DNA from: Cycas panzhihuaensis
Taxonomy: Eukaryota > Cycadophyta
Direction: 5' to 3'
DNA: 64,000 nucleotides
NCBI GenBank assembly: GCA_023213395.1
Contig: CM041465.1
Span: forward strand, 180,117,741 to 180,181,740
In this document: positions 47,801 to 60,470 of the stretch, piece by piece
How the letters are laid out: the number at the start of each line of letters is the position of its first letter
Position numbering within the stretch: position 1 is the first letter of the stretch
The notes under the pieces: model-generated
What the model was told of the DNA's origin: nothing
What the model saw: the letters and a program-made list of their open reading frames with translations, nothing else
Databases searched by the model: none
Translations under genes and position numbers: made by a program

Positions 47801-49640
47801 TAACTTTTGCTTTCAAAAAACTTTCTTGTCGAATTCTTTAAGCAGCCGGTCTGAGTGTGCAACGAAAACAGTTTGTTACGGCAGGCAATAATTTTGCACG
47901 AGGCGTCACATGCAAAGAAAGCAAATCAAACAATAACAGATCAACTTAAACTTGTGACAATATGCAGCAGTTGTGTGCAACTTGATTTACCCAACGTCCT
48001 GTAAAATTATACAGAAAACCGGAAGTGTAGCACTTTTTCTGATTTTATTTTAATGAATTTCGATATCCTGCTGCTTTTCCTAAAAATAGTCCATCCCTTT
48101 GTTTATTTATTGTATGTACTCCAACGAAAATCCTTCCGAATATAATTTTCTGAGACAACAAAGCAACAAACTTGTGGTGGTTGGGGTTAAATATTCTGAA
48201 TGAGATTTTAGTAGGGAAACATTACGCACAGTTTGTGGGAAGGAATTTGAGCTGTATGACAAGGAAATGCAGGTAAACTCAAATTTAAAAAATATGCAGT
48301 TGGTTAGCCTGTCTGCAAATGTACATTGTTGACGCTACAAATCCAAAACAATATTTCAGAGGAAATGATTGAAGTACACATCATTTATTGATGATGACAG
48401 CAATAGCTATGTATGCAAGCAAGCCCATTCCTTCCTTCCATTGGGCATGTTTCATTCAAGGGCATTCTATAAAACCACTCTATTAGAGGTGCAAATGGCA
48501 AACAAACTAACCTGGCCTTTCTAGGTTGCACACATTTTTATGGAGCGAACTACACCATCAAATCCTGTTTGAACGCCTAGGCATTATACAAATATACGAA
48601 TTTCTCGGCATAGAACAGCCTCAATCATACCCATAAAAGAAACTTCCGAGTTAGACTAAGGTTTATGATTGTATGAATCTCCTCCCTACAGTTTATATTT
48701 TTTTTATATATTTATAATGTTATTCATTATCCCTTTATCGATTTTAAAGCATACAATGGGATGAATCAATAAAACAAAGCATTGAAATATAATTCAAAGT
48801 TTTACAAATCATTAGACATGATCCCATAACCCTTCCAATTTTACCTTAATGGCCATGTAATATGTGTCAAAATCATAAGTTCCACATTCACTCTAGTATC
48901 ATAGCATTTCTTAGACATGAGAAACAATAATAGTATAATAATAAATAAATGTAAATTATATAAACAAAATCAAAAGCAGGGCCACATAAATCACACTTCC
49001 TAGAATTGCATCGCATGAAGTTCCAAACTAAATGGGTTTCATCATAAACTCATGTCTTATTTGAGAATGCTACTTTTCCACCATAACCAAAAGGCTCGCA
49101 AAGTAGTTTGAATTAATGATTAAATTTTGTAATGAAATTATTATAGAATATTTGTATTATTAGAGGTATTTCATAAAACATTGTATCATTTTTATTAAAG
49201 AAAGTTATTATTATTATTATAGTTATTTGGCTTATTGTATATACAAAAGAAAATATTTAAATTTATTTTATTATTTATCTTACATGTTTATATGTATGGG
49301 ACACCTTTCAACATAATGCATAACATTTTGTGACACTTATCACATAAATTACTCGTTTACTAAAATATAACTAGTGTGGCATTGTTTATGTGGCCATGAA
49401 TTGCATTATATTTTCATATAAATATGATTTATAATATATCTTTCATATTGACATACCATTCATAGCATTTATATATAAGTATGAATTACACCATTCTCTT
49501 TAATATGATTAGAACTTATGTCAAATATCTTTTGTAGGGAATGACTTACATTATACTTTTTATATAGGAACGACTTGCATTATATTAGACTTATATTTAG
49601 TATTTCTATATTTATAATAATATTCATTTTTACAAATAAC
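47801..49640. other. Intergenic stretch, no gene supported
   Basis: Composition falls back to AT-rich. Near 48235-48270 a short open run ends in CAGGTAAAC, a good splice-donor string, but nothing upstream or downstream supports an exon. No transposon ends found. Confidence 0.4.
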
Positions 49641-50741
49641 AAATATTATTAAATCTAGTAACTATGGATTTACTCAAATTCATCCTCATCTAATAAGAAG
49701 AAAGGTTTAGAATCTTAGAAGACGTCTTTGTCCAAAGACCTATAGATAACCATACATCTAAAAGTTAAGAATCAAATGAGGTGGAAAATTTTAAGATGTA
49801 AGAAGTGTATGTGTGTGATATTAATGAAATATCTGATGGTTGTTTTTGTGATAAGGACGATGACTGCAACATTAATAATGGTATAGATCATAAATAAGAA
49901 CTAAAAGGGCTTAGAATGCAAACAAAAGAAGGTAATAACTTAAATAAGAATCCATAAATTAAGCCACAAGGACACCATTATCTATCATTAGATCTCATAT
50001 ACCTAAGTTGTCGTGACCATATTATTATATAATTTGAAGACAATATAACTTCTTAGGTAATGCCATTTCAATTTTATTTAAGCAAATGTTGAAAAATATT
50101 AAAATGCATTTTTTTCATATAATATTTTTAAAATTTATATATCCATATAATATAATTATTTATCGGTAGTTATATTTTATGTTTATATGGTTTTAGATTA
50201 TTAAAATATAAATTATTACTAAATGACAATGAATTACCCTCTCCACTTAGAGGACCACACAAATTATTAAGTGATATAGTAATTAAATACAATGTCTACC
50301 ATGCTTATAACAATGATTGTATTTTATATAATGGAGGGTATAAAGGCAATAAAACTTCATGTGTGTGGTTATCAATTAGGTATTTAAGGGAGTAGAGCAT
50401 GATAAAAATTCTTATATCATATGCTCATAAGTATTAGATTATATATGTTTCAATGCATATTATCGGCATAATATATAAATTGGCATCAAAATTATAAGAG
50501 CATAAATGATAGTGTTTGTCATACTCTTTTCAATTATGAATCAATATATAGATATAGACCCTAGTATACCAATGGGAATTTATGGTGAAATCATATTTCA
50601 AACTATGGTAGATGGAGAAGCGGTGTCAATATTCGGAAAATATTTGGCGAACAATGGACAATCCTGCTATAAATTATTCAAAATATTTAATAAAGTTAGT
50701 AGATCAACATTATATACACCTAATGGGGACCTTGCAAGCAA
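49640..50741 (+). pseudogene. Upstream part of H (copy B), with a possible CACTA transposase motif
   Basis: Broken coding sequence. At about 50245-50390 a plus-strand frame reads IKYNVYHAYNNDCILYNGGY followed by TSCVWLSIRYLRE. This resembles the En/Spm TNP2-type transposase segment 'HACxNDCxLYxxEYxxxxxCPxCGxSRY', with the first Cys as Tyr and the later Cys-Gly altered. Further upstream (about 49800-49900) is an acidic Cys-containing stretch, VYVCDINEISDGCFCDKDDD. An 84-codon open piece (50506-50760) has no recognisable family. If the TNP2 reading is right, H is a decayed CACTA DNA transposon. Confidence 0.4.
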
Positions 50742-51240
50742 TAGTGTTAGTTATCGTTGATGTAGAAGTTTTGTAAGATTTTACAGTAGTAAAGATGTAA
50801 AACCATAATAGGGCCTACCCAACACTCCTCATATTACTATTGCTATTGGTAATAAAATCATTACAAGATTGGGATCAATTGACCTTTGCACTTTTAGATG
50901 GAAGCAAATGTGTTACATTACCATTCATAATAGAGGGTCCAAAGATTAAGAAAGTAATAGATAAGGAGGCTTCTTCTGAAACTACAATAAGTAGTTATCC
51001 TATAGTAAGTCTACACACCGAAATTGCTAATCAGATAGAAAAAATGAAAGGTATAGTTGAGGACGAACAATATGAAGCTAATGCCTAAGTACAATTAAAA
51101 TTGAACGATGATATAAACTCTATTAGTTATCTTTTGTATTGGTTATAAGATGCTTATGAGGTAACAAAAGAAAAAACCAATTAAAAAATAAATTTAATTT
51201 TTATGAATGAAAAAATTGAATATTTACAAGATGAAGATAA
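50742..51240 (+). pseudogene. Degenerate ORF H (copy B), homologue of 1-501
   Basis: The second copy of the segment seen at 1-501. An 82-codon open stretch (50840-51088) reads SLQDWDQLTFALLDGSKCVT and PFIIEGPKIKKVIDKEASSE, continuing as a charged helix-like region up to the alpha LTR at 51241. Better preserved than copy A. The last five bases are GATAA, the alpha target duplication. Confidence 0.6.
51236..51240. repeat. Target-site duplication of alpha in copy B
   Basis: GATAA before the LTR. The partner would lie beyond the window end. Confidence 0.7.
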
Positions 51241-51616
51241 TGTCAAATTCATCAATAGGATCTAATAGCAATGTGCATTCAAATATAATTCGATAAAACA
51301 AAGATTAAATACAAAGAAGATAGCGATTCTTGTAAAATCACGCTATAGGTAAATTGATTACATCGTATGTCTAAATATTGCAAAGTCTTTACATATAAAA
51401 ACTTTCAATGTATAAATGAATATGCTCATGCTTAATTTATAATCATACAACATCCAAATACAAATGATATAATTGGTCAACTTAGTAACAAAGGAGGTAG
51501 AGTCGACCAAACTATAGATTACATTTAAATTTATAAAGGGGGGTCACACCTTATAATACACAAATATAAATATATGTAAAATATAATACAATGAAGGGTT
51601 ATTATATATTTTAACA
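51241..51616 (-). repeat. Alpha 3' LTR (copy B)
   Basis: 376 bases. Nearly identical to 502-880 (only a few differences from about 51480 onward). Confidence 0.9.
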
Positions 51617-51626
51617 CCCTCCCTTA
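51617..51626 (-). other. Alpha polypurine tract (copy B)
   Basis: The minus strand reads TAAGGGAGGG, as in copy A. Confidence 0.8.
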
Positions 51627-52290
51627 ATGACAGCTTCATTGTATTTGATACCGAGGTCATGCCAAAACCTTTCAAACTTCGGTTTGCCAAAATCTTTAGT
51701 GAAGATATCTACAACTTGGTCCTCAGTTTGTTAGTAAACAAGGTCAAATTCTCTGTTTTGAACATGTTGATAGTTGAAGTGATGGTAGACCTCTATGTAC
51801 TTAGTTCAAGCATGAAAATAAGATTATTTGTTATCTTCAACACACTTTGGTTATCACATTAAAGAATGGTAGTGAAGTCTGTTGAAGTCCAAGCTCGACA
51901 AGAATCCTTCTAAGCTAAATCAACTTTGTGGTGGCATGGACAACTACCTTATATTCGGTTTGATTGGAAGAGAGAGCAACATTTGGCTATTTCTTGCAAC
52001 TCCAAGTGATTATAGCTAAGTCCATGTCAAAATAGTATCTTGATATTGAATGGCATGTGTTTTGGCAACCTACCCAATTAACATTTGTGTATCCTTTTAA
52101 GATAAGAGACTCGGTTTGGTTATAGTCAAGTCCAAGGCGATATGTGCCATAGATATACTTGAGGATTCTAGTCATGACCTTCCAATGGGATAATTTGGGA
52201 TGCAACATGTACTTGAAATAGATCCTAATTATATAAGAGATGTCTAGGCGAGTGTGAGTGAGGTAGATAAGGCTCCTAACCAACTATCAG
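51627..52290 (-). pseudogene. Alpha RNase H domain (copy B)
   Basis: The open stretch 52283-51987 reads VRSLIYLTHTRLDISYIIRI, LSHWKVMTRILKYIYGTYRL and YTNVNWVGCQNTCHSISRYY. Both Asp of the family YTDADW motif are now Asn. The Pro-Asp of TRPDIS is partly kept (TRLDIS, where copy A has TRLNIS). The C-terminal tail up to the polypurine tract equals copy A almost exactly. Confidence 0.84.
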
Positions 52291-53150
52291 TATAATGTAG
52301 AATCAAAGGGCTTTCCTTGTTCATCCAAGTTAATCTTGGCTTTTATTTTTATTAGAGTCGGTATAGGCTTGCAGTTAGTCATTCTAAACCACTATAAGAG
52401 TTTATTAGATTACTAAGATTATCATAGGAATATGTGTCCTAGTTCTGTAATACTTTAATACTAAGGAAATAGTAAAACAACCCAAGATTTATCATCGAAG
52501 TCGCTTTTAAGTTCTAATTATGACCAAGCTATACCTTCATTGCCATTACTAGTAATTGCCAAGTCATCCTTAGATACAACAATGATTGTGATCAAGTTGC
52601 CTCTAATTCAAATATATAGGTCTGATTTAGAGGGTGACCGAGTGAATCCAAACTATGTAGGAAAGGTATCAATCTTTACATACTAGGTATGTGGTGCCTA
52701 TTTCAATCTATATAAGGCTTTCTTAAGTTTGTAGACTAGTTGTTCTTTGCTAGGAATAGCATAGCCTGGAGATTATTTCAAGAAAACCTCTTGTATAAGC
52801 TCTCTATTTAATAAAGCACTCTTCACATCTATTTGGTGCACATGGTAATTGAATTGAGATGCAAGAAATATAACCAAATAGAATATAGTCATATTAGCTA
52901 CTGGTGTAAAGGTCTTATCATAGTCAATCCCCTCTTACTATTTGAAACCTCTTGTAACTAGACAAGGTTTATGATACTTAATGGTACCATCAATATGGAA
53001 TTTGGTCTTATAAAGCCATCAACAATCAATTAACTTCTTTCTAAGTGGCGGTTCTATTAGATCCCATGAGTCATTCTTAAGGATAGAGTTCATCTATTCA
53101 TTCATTGTAGCTTTTCATGTCTGGTCTTTAACGCCTCCTCAAATGTAGAA
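52291..53150 (-). pseudogene. Alpha reverse transcriptase domain (copy B), catalytic box lost
   Basis: Same blocks as copy A. The catalytic box at 52563-52574 reads SKDD instead of YMDD, caused by local base changes and a one-base gap. This lesion is private to copy B. Confidence 0.83.
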
Positions 53151-54270
53151 GGCTCATAGGTCTTAAGGATACATGCCATTAAGGTATAGTTGGTGGAGTG
53201 TTACATTCTAGACTCTCTTTTAAGAGTTATGGGAGGAGAAGGAGCATCATTTAGTAATTGTTGTAGCCACTTAGGAGGTGCTTAAAAACTGGTGGCTTCC
53301 TCCTAAAGATCATCAACTAATATAGGTGGCATTGATGTGCTAGAATCTGATGTGGACGTTGAGGTTGTTAGAACTGAAGATGAACCTAGTGTATAAGAGG
53401 ATGTGGGTATTGGTGGCTCAAGAATTAGTGTAAGAGGCACTTTAGGTGTACTAAATTCATCTTTTGCTACAAACTAAATTTGTGTAAGATTCAAGTCTTA
53501 AGAATCTTTAACAAATATTATATCCCAAGTAGTGTAGGACTAGTTCTAATAATATCATATACTTTATATACCTTTTAGCCGGTACATAGCCAAGGAAAAT
53601 ATATTCAAGGTTTTATCATCCAATTTCTTCCTATTCTCCTTGGGGATGAATTTATAGGCTATGCATCCAAATGTTCTTAGATGAGAAACTATTGGTTTAA
53701 TGCATGACCAAGGCTCCTCGTGGGTGATGTTTTTAACTACTACCGTGGCACTTATATTAGCGGATAAATAATGATTAATATGGGTTCATCCTAAAGCATG
53801 GCAACAAGGTTAATTGCACTTAACATGGCTTTTGCATTGTTCACCAAAATTTGGTTTATCCTCTCGCTACACCATTTTGTTGAGGTGTATGAGGGGTCAA
53901 GAATTAGCATTTGATGCCATATTGTTTGTAAAAGTTGGTGAATTAGTTAGATATATACTCTCCTCCATTATCAGATCTTCGTACCTTGATGTTTATGCCA
54001 CTTTTATTTTCTACATCAACCTTAAATTCTTTAAATTTGTCAAAGGCTTGGAACTTATTCCTAAGGAAGTAGACCCAAACATTCCTGGAATAGTCATCTA
54101 TAAATGTCATGAAAAACATATTTTCATTAAGTGAAGGAATTGATATAGGCTAATAAATGTTTGAGTGGACCAAACCCAATGGTTTTGAGGCTCTCCATCC
54201 TTTATTTGATAGGAATCATTCTCTACGTTACTTGACCTCATAAATGCATCTATTTCTCTTGATGAATAGG
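53151..54270 (-). pseudogene. Alpha integrase core and hinge (copy B)
   Basis: Homologue of 2421-3560. It retains the 39 bases (54011-54049) deleted from copy A. Frames broken. Segments around 53880-54170 are identical to copy A apart from that gap. Confidence 0.75.
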
Positions 54271-54870
54271 CGCCCATATACCATATGTAGCCTAAACATG
54301 AGATTTATGCTCAGATATTTAGGTAACCAAGGTATTAATTCCATAGTTGGTCCTTAATCTTTGTTGGAGGTGGTTTTTCTTCAAAGTATGAGCATTCACC
54401 TTAATCTTGGTCAAGGGGTAGGTCTTCAACTATGATTGCCTTTTCCTTCTCAATGTGATTGTTATGTACCATAGAATAGGATTCTTATGGTGGAATAGTG
54501 GAGAGAGGAACCACATCAAGTTTGTATAGGCCACTATCCTTATGTCCGGTTGCAATGAGTTATCTAGTAGCATGCTCTATGATTATGTAGATGCCTTGAC
54601 TGAAAAGGACATCCAAGTTTTCTTCTCAATTTAGTTGACAGAGAGTAAGTTTATCTTCATGTCTAAAACTAGGAAAATATTATTTATGCACTATTAAATT
54701 TTAGAGTCCTTTAATACAATGGGAGCCCTTCTAATTTTAGTCATATCATAGGTGAGGTTGTCTCCAAATGTAATGATTTGAGCTCAAATTAGATAAGTCT
54801 CCTCCAGCAAGTCTTTCGTGTCAGTCATGTGATGTGTGTTACCAAAATTTAATAACCAAGAATTGTCATA
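54271..54870 (-). pseudogene. Alpha GAG-pre-integrase and protease (copy B)
   Basis: Reads GHKDSGLYKLDVVPLST-type sequence and the dead protease motif LLNFGNTHHMT, with Asn in place of the catalytic Asp as in copy A. Confidence 0.77.
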
Positions 54871-56093
54871 ATGTTGAGATGATAAAGTTACAAAAATATA
54901 ATTTAAGAGGAGGGTTGAGAATTAGCCATATTGCCTCCTTCTTTGTATATTCTAGTTGTTCCTTGAGTTTCTTAGTTAGAACCTTTACTGTTTAGTTGGT
55001 GCTAGTTCTAGTTTTACCTCGATTCCAATTATGTTCAAGTATTGACCCGATTATTAAAAAGTTGGTCCTCTTTATTTAAAGTAAAGGCCTTTTGTTAAAA
55101 GTTAGGGCCACCTTACTGAAAGTTGGGCCCACATGGTTGTCCCCTTGGTTTTGAAACATCTAAAAATCAACTTGTCTTCTCCTATAGTGAACATCAAGGT
55201 GTCTATTTTTTCTATAATATATGCAGTGACATTTTTTTATGTTATTAGTTTCTTAGTGGTTGAGATTGATGTGGTTATTATGGTTGTCGAGGTTATTGAG
55301 ATAGTTAAAAGGAAGTGTTAACTGTTGAGATTATGGTTGTTAGTGTGTTGGATATTAACTTGGCTATTGTGAGATATCCAAAGAGTTAAATTGATGAGAA
55401 ATGGTTTACTAATAACTTATCTCGAGTTGGCTATTGACATGGTTTATTCCTTTGAGTTCCCGACTACAAATTTAAGGCCAAAGTTGAAGGTAGATGCTAA
55501 TCCTTAGCAATTGATAGTGTTCTCCTCCCTGAGCAAGAGTCCTATAAAAATATTGAGTTCATTTTGGTAAAGGTATTGTAGAGTCTAGATATAAAGCTAT
55601 TATATTCTATAGGAAGGATGTTGAAGATGTTAGACACAAGGTCATGATCATACGGAGGTTCACCAAGGATAATAAGTTAATTTCTTATTATTTTAATTTT
55701 AGTTAGGTGGGCTATAATGGTTCAAGTAAAGAGTATACGAAAGAGACATGCCTTTAAGATTAGAGACCTAGAGTCATCCCGCCTCTTATAAAGGGCACAA
55801 ATTATACTCCAAACTTTATAAGAGATGTGGGATGTTTTAATATTTTTGTCCATCCGGTATTCTACAACCAAGTTGAGGAATGAGAAAGTAATATTATCCT
55901 TAGTTTTGAAATTGGCTAAGGCAACTAGATCTAGTAGAATTTCAATGGTGGGATCATTTGGTTCCTTAGTAAGTTTGGGTAAAGGTATGTCACCATTGAC
56001 ATAAGCTTAATAATCATTCATAATAAGAAGATTTTTAACTTATTTCTTTTAAGCTAAAAAGTTAATTATACCACTATGTTTGATGGTGTTAGA
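54871..56093 (-). pseudogene. Alpha gag (copy B), with the N-terminus missing from copy A
   Basis: The N-terminal part (56093-55635) reads GDIPLPKLTKEPNDPTIEIL and DNITFSFLNLVVEYRMDK, a copia gag pattern. The 459 bases from 55635 to 56093 are absent in copy A. The zinc knuckle at about 55170-55235 keeps the spacing C-x2-x-x4-H-x4-x, with the second and third Cys as Tyr (CIYYRKNRHLDVHY). The first codons near 56110 fit a gag start. Confidence 0.78.
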
Positions 56094-56959
56094 TAAAAGC
56101 ATTAGGCTTGCCATTTTAGTATGTCATTTAGTGTGGCTTTTAATGCCTTTTAGTGTCTTTTTGTATACTTTTTGTGACCTATCTACCTAGTGGGACTACT
56201 AAACTAGCATGCTAAATTTAGAGATCTCCAAGAAGCCCCCAATTACTATTCTGTCTAATGGCACCTACCTATAAATGGTAAATCAAGGACCCTATATATT
56301 GGTACATAAGCTCTAAGCTCTGTATACCTCAATATGTAGGCTGTTAAGAATGTCAAAGACCCCCCAGACTTATTGATCCACCTACATCAAACTTATGTCT
56401 AGTAACAGATCTAGTTGAGAACTACTAACTAAGGTACTCGTGCCCTCTAGATCTAGCCTAGTCTTTAACTTCCAAGGTAAGGTTTATACCTTATCTTACT
56501 ACTTAATATAATTTATAGCCAATGATCTTCTTTAATATCCATAGAATTTGAAAAGAACCAATGATGTGCGTGAAGTGGTAACTTTAGAGATCTTAATCGT
56601 TCCCCTTACAAGGCGGTAAAGTTTTTTATAGATTGAGAGTTATCTTTCTTAATGTTTTGAATTGAAATTAATTTTAAAATATAATCTTATTTATAAAGAG
56701 GATTTATTTTATAAAATAAAAACAAGGAGATTAAAAAGAAAACAACTTAAAAGAAATAAGAGGTTTAGGATGCTCTTTTAATAGACTTTGTTCCAAGTGA
56801 AGATCAACCTCATTTACACAAGAAGGACACCTACAACCAAAAACATAAACACTTGTTAGCCAAAAATAAGATAGGATAGCATATAAAAGATATATTAATA
56901 ACATTCAATAGCTAGATTCTATGCAAAAAAAAAAAATAAGACCTTCAATTTATTAAGAT
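56094..56959 (-). other. Alpha 5' leader, gag-proximal part (copy B)
   Basis: Non-coding. Matches 4884-5754. The blocks 56310-56570 and 5085-5345 are practically identical. Confidence 0.6.
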
Positions 56960-57369
56960 AAGTATTATTGTAGCCTAAACAAAAGTGTCAACTTTAACTA
57001 CTAAGAATGTTGGCTTTGAGGTATAGGCGAGAGGATTACAGGTAAGTATACATCATTTTGAAGTGAAAAATACTTTTAAAATTTAAGATGAAATTGTTAA
57101 AAATACCACGGAGGTATTTCCCACCTATATATAGATAAATTTGCGGAGGTGGTAAGCATCTCAACGACTAATATTTAAAATTTAAAAATATATTAACATA
57201 TTAAATAATTAATTGAATAACTTACCTATGGTGGTTGTGTCGACTCTTTGTTGGCTCTTGGTGGCTATTTGTGATGCTAGGTAGCCCAAGGTATCCTAGG
57301 GACTCTCAAGGTGGCATTGAGAGGCCTAAGGTATACACATGCATTAGCAAATTAGACATTATCCCAACA
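56960..57369 (-). repeat. Beta 3' LTR (copy B)
   Basis: Starts TGTTGGGATAATG at 57369 on the minus strand. Homologous to 5755-6169 and 21503-21906. Left end approximate, preceded by AAGAT. Confidence 0.8.
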
Positions 57370-57380
57370 CTCTCCCCCAT
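57370..57380 (-). other. Beta polypurine tract (copy B)
   Basis: The minus strand reads ATGGGGGAGAG before the LTR. Confidence 0.8.
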
Positions 57381-58145
57381 AATGGATAATGTGAAGAACC
57401 CCCAACTTGTCTCTAAATTTCTGAACTTTGATTTTATCCAATGCTTTCGTGAAGATGTCTCTTTAGTCTTCAATGTTATAATATGCCAATTCAATTTCTC
57501 CTACTTGTACTAGCTCTCGAATAAAGTAATGTTGCATCTGAATATATTTCATTACATCATGGAAAACTAGGTTCTTTGCCATCTATATTATATTGTAATT
57601 GTCATACCAAATTCTTGTAGGCTTTTTCTATTTTAGTTTAAATTCTTGCAATAGTCTTCTCAACCACACTATTTCATATGTGCTAGCGATTTGCTACTTT
57701 ATATTATGTTTTGGTTGTAGATAAAGAGACCGTATTTTGTTTCTTAGTGCTCTAAACTATAAGCGCCGGACCCATCTTTGAAAATGTAACCTAAAGTTGA
57801 TTTTCTATCATCAATGTTACCGCCTAATCTAAATCAGATAGTTTTCAACTAGAAATTTGATAAAGCTTTATAATATAGCCCATATTCTAAAAGCGTCTTT
57901 AAGATAACGAAGAATTCTTTTCGGCTACTTACTAATGAGCGATCTTTAGGTCTTGGGTCTTGCATAAATCTAGATACAACATTAATTTAATGCGTTATGT
58001 CCGGTTGAGTAGATATTAAGTAGATCAAACTACTAATTAATTGTCTATAGAGTGTAGGATCAATAAGTGTAGAGTCATTTGATTTAGAAAGCTTAATTCA
58101 TGTTTTTGATAGAGTTGCTAATTATTTATAGTCGGTCATTATGAA
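57381..58145 (-). pseudogene. Beta RNase H domain and pol end (copy B), with empty gamma site
   Basis: Uninterrupted homologue of 6181-6312 plus 13837-14460. The minus strand gives a HHFIRELVQVGEIEL-type tail and a KALDKIK-like end. The gamma target GTAC is at 57507-57510 with no insertion. Confidence 0.78.
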
Positions 58146-58940
58146 CTTTTGTAGTAGTTATAGGGTATATTTCATTTGGGAGATAAAAATGCCATTCTTA
58201 TCATGCCATACCTCCAAATCTAAGAAGTAATGCATTAATTCAAAATCTATCATTTCAAATTCTTTATACATGGCTTCCTTAAAGTTTTTCAAAAGATGGG
58301 AGTCATTTCCGTGTAGATAAGATCATCTACATAGAGTCTCATAATTAGGATAAAATCTCCTTTGATTTTGATATAGAGATTTGGGTCTGATTGAGATCTT
58401 TCAAAGCCTTGATATCTAAAATATTTATTAATTTGGAAATACCAAGCCCTCGGTGCTTGTTTCAAACCATAAAATGCCTTTTGAGTTTATACATTTTGTT
58501 TTCCTCCCCTTGACTTTAAAACCAAGGGGTTGAGAGATATATATATCCTCTTCAATATAACCATTGAGGAAAACACTTTTGACATCCATTTCATAAACTT
58601 TCCATCATATTTGAGTAGTTAAACTTATTATTAAACAAATTATTTCCATTTGAGCAACAAAAGCAAATGTTTCATTGTAATTAATGCCTTCTCTTTAGGC
58701 ATAACCTTTGACAATTAATTTATCTTTGTATTTATCAATTAATCCATCGAGTGAAACTTGGTTTTATAGATCCACTTAGTGCCAATTACTCTTTTATTGG
58801 GAGGTAAGTTAACCAATTCGTAAGTGTCATTTTTAACAATGGAGTAATATTCCTTTTCCATTGCTTTTCTCCAAGAAGTATATGTCTTGGCCTTATCAAA
58901 GGTTTGAGGCTCATGGGACTCCAAAACTTTGCTCATGAGG
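58146..58940 (-). pseudogene. Beta reverse transcriptase domain (copy B)
   Basis: The N-terminal open stretch (58936-58739) reads SWRKAMEKEYYSIVKNDTYE and LVNLPPNKRVIGTKWIYKTK. Later blocks include FYGLKQAPRAWYFQ and MRLYVDDLIYT, with YVDD intact at 58322-58333, followed at once by a one-base deletion. Some motifs are closer to the family consensus than in copy A. Confidence 0.86.
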
Positions 58941-60235
58941 AAAAGTTTATCTATATGAGCGAGTGGATCTTCGATTGTTATCCAAAATATTGCCTATATC
59001 ATAGTTCCTTTGAATCCATTTTGGAAGATTTTATGGTGGAGGTTGAGAGGAGGTTCCTCCTACTTGGTTCATTGATAACTCATCTAGAGTCAAACATAAG
59101 AGGCACATATTTTGATTTGATAGACTTGCCAAAATTGATTATTACTTCTTTTCTCTTTTCTTGATTATCATGATAATAAGCATCTTCCTAAAATTTGATA
59201 TCTCTACTCAACGTGACCTTGTTTGACTTAGAATCATAAACTTTGTATGATTTAGAAGTTTCACTATAGCCAAGAAATATGCACTTGATACTATGGTCAT
59301 CTAACTTAGATGTCCTTTGGATAAGAACATATGCATAGGCTAGGCACCCAAAGACTCTTAAGTGATGTATGTTTGGCTTATAGCCTATCCAAGCTTCTTG
59401 AGATGTTTTCTACCTTAGGGCTTTGGTAGAGTACCTATTGAGGAGATAAATAGATATATGGACTGCTTCTACCGAAAACTCATGGCCCAAGTTTTTATCC
59501 TTGAGATATACCTTGCTATTTCTACAATGGTGCAATTTTTTCTTTCTACTATACCATTTTATTGTGCGGTGTAGAGATTAGCGAGCTACCTTCCGATCCC
59601 ATGATATATATAATATGCCTTAAATTCATTGGAGATAAATTCTCCATCATTATTAAATCTTAGAGAGAGAAGTCTATGCCTACTTTGTCACTCTACAAAG
59701 GTTTTGAAGTCAACAAAGTGTTGAAATGCATTTGATTTAAACTTAAAAAGAATACTCATGTCTTCCTAGTGTAGTCATCAATGAATGTAATGAAATAGTA
59801 TACACCTGCTAATAAGGCGATAGCCATAGGGCCATAGATATTTGTATAGACTAGTTGAAGTGGACCATTTGCACGATAATTAAAATCTAGAAAGCTTTCC
59901 TATGTTGTTTACTAAGTAAGCATCACTCACATATGGTTTTATCCACTTCAATGTTAGATAAACCATTAACCATGTCTATTCTTTTCATTAGGGCCAAACT
60001 ACTATAGTTGAGGTATCTAAATCTCCTATGCCATAAGTCACTATCTAATTTAACTATAGTTCTTAAGGCATAGGTATTCGATAAAGTAAGGACAAGTTTA
60101 AATAGCCTATCTTTTGTTATTTTGTCTTTTGCAATAATTGTCTTATTTTTCCTCTTATCTTTAATTACATACTCGCCATTGTCAAAGACGACCTTATAAT
60201 CCTAACCTATTATCGCCCTACTAATAAAAGATTTT
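58941..60235 (-). pseudogene. Beta integrase core, hinge and GAG-pre-integrase start (copy B)
   Basis: Homologue of 15201-16540 with more single-base gaps. Readable pieces match the copy A integrase order. No catalytic triad in one frame. Confidence 0.75.
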
Positions 60236-60470
60236 TCTTTAAGGCAGAATATACAATATATGATCAAGGTGTCTATACTCTTTTATATTTGTCATGAGAG
60301 CTCATTGCCTCTACCAACTAATTCATGAGATGTATCATCTCTAAACATTATTGAACCTCTTTTGCTTTTATCCAAGGTATAGAATTGATGCTTCTTATAA
60401 GTCATGTGTGTGGAGTGACCTAAGTCAATATACCAACTATCGTCTTCTTCTTCTTTAGTATTATAACTAA
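60236..60470 (-). pseudogene. Beta protease and GAG-pre-integrase end (copy B)
   Basis: Homologue of 16541-16775. The protease motif region at about 60412-60440 reads WYIDLGHSTHMT-like: the Trp that became a stop in copy A is kept, and the catalytic Asp is present. Confidence 0.7.

Noticed and set aside
48225-48275. Possible exon ending in CAGGTAAAC
   Set aside because: The open run is only about two dozen codons, with no acceptor, partner exon or protein similarity.
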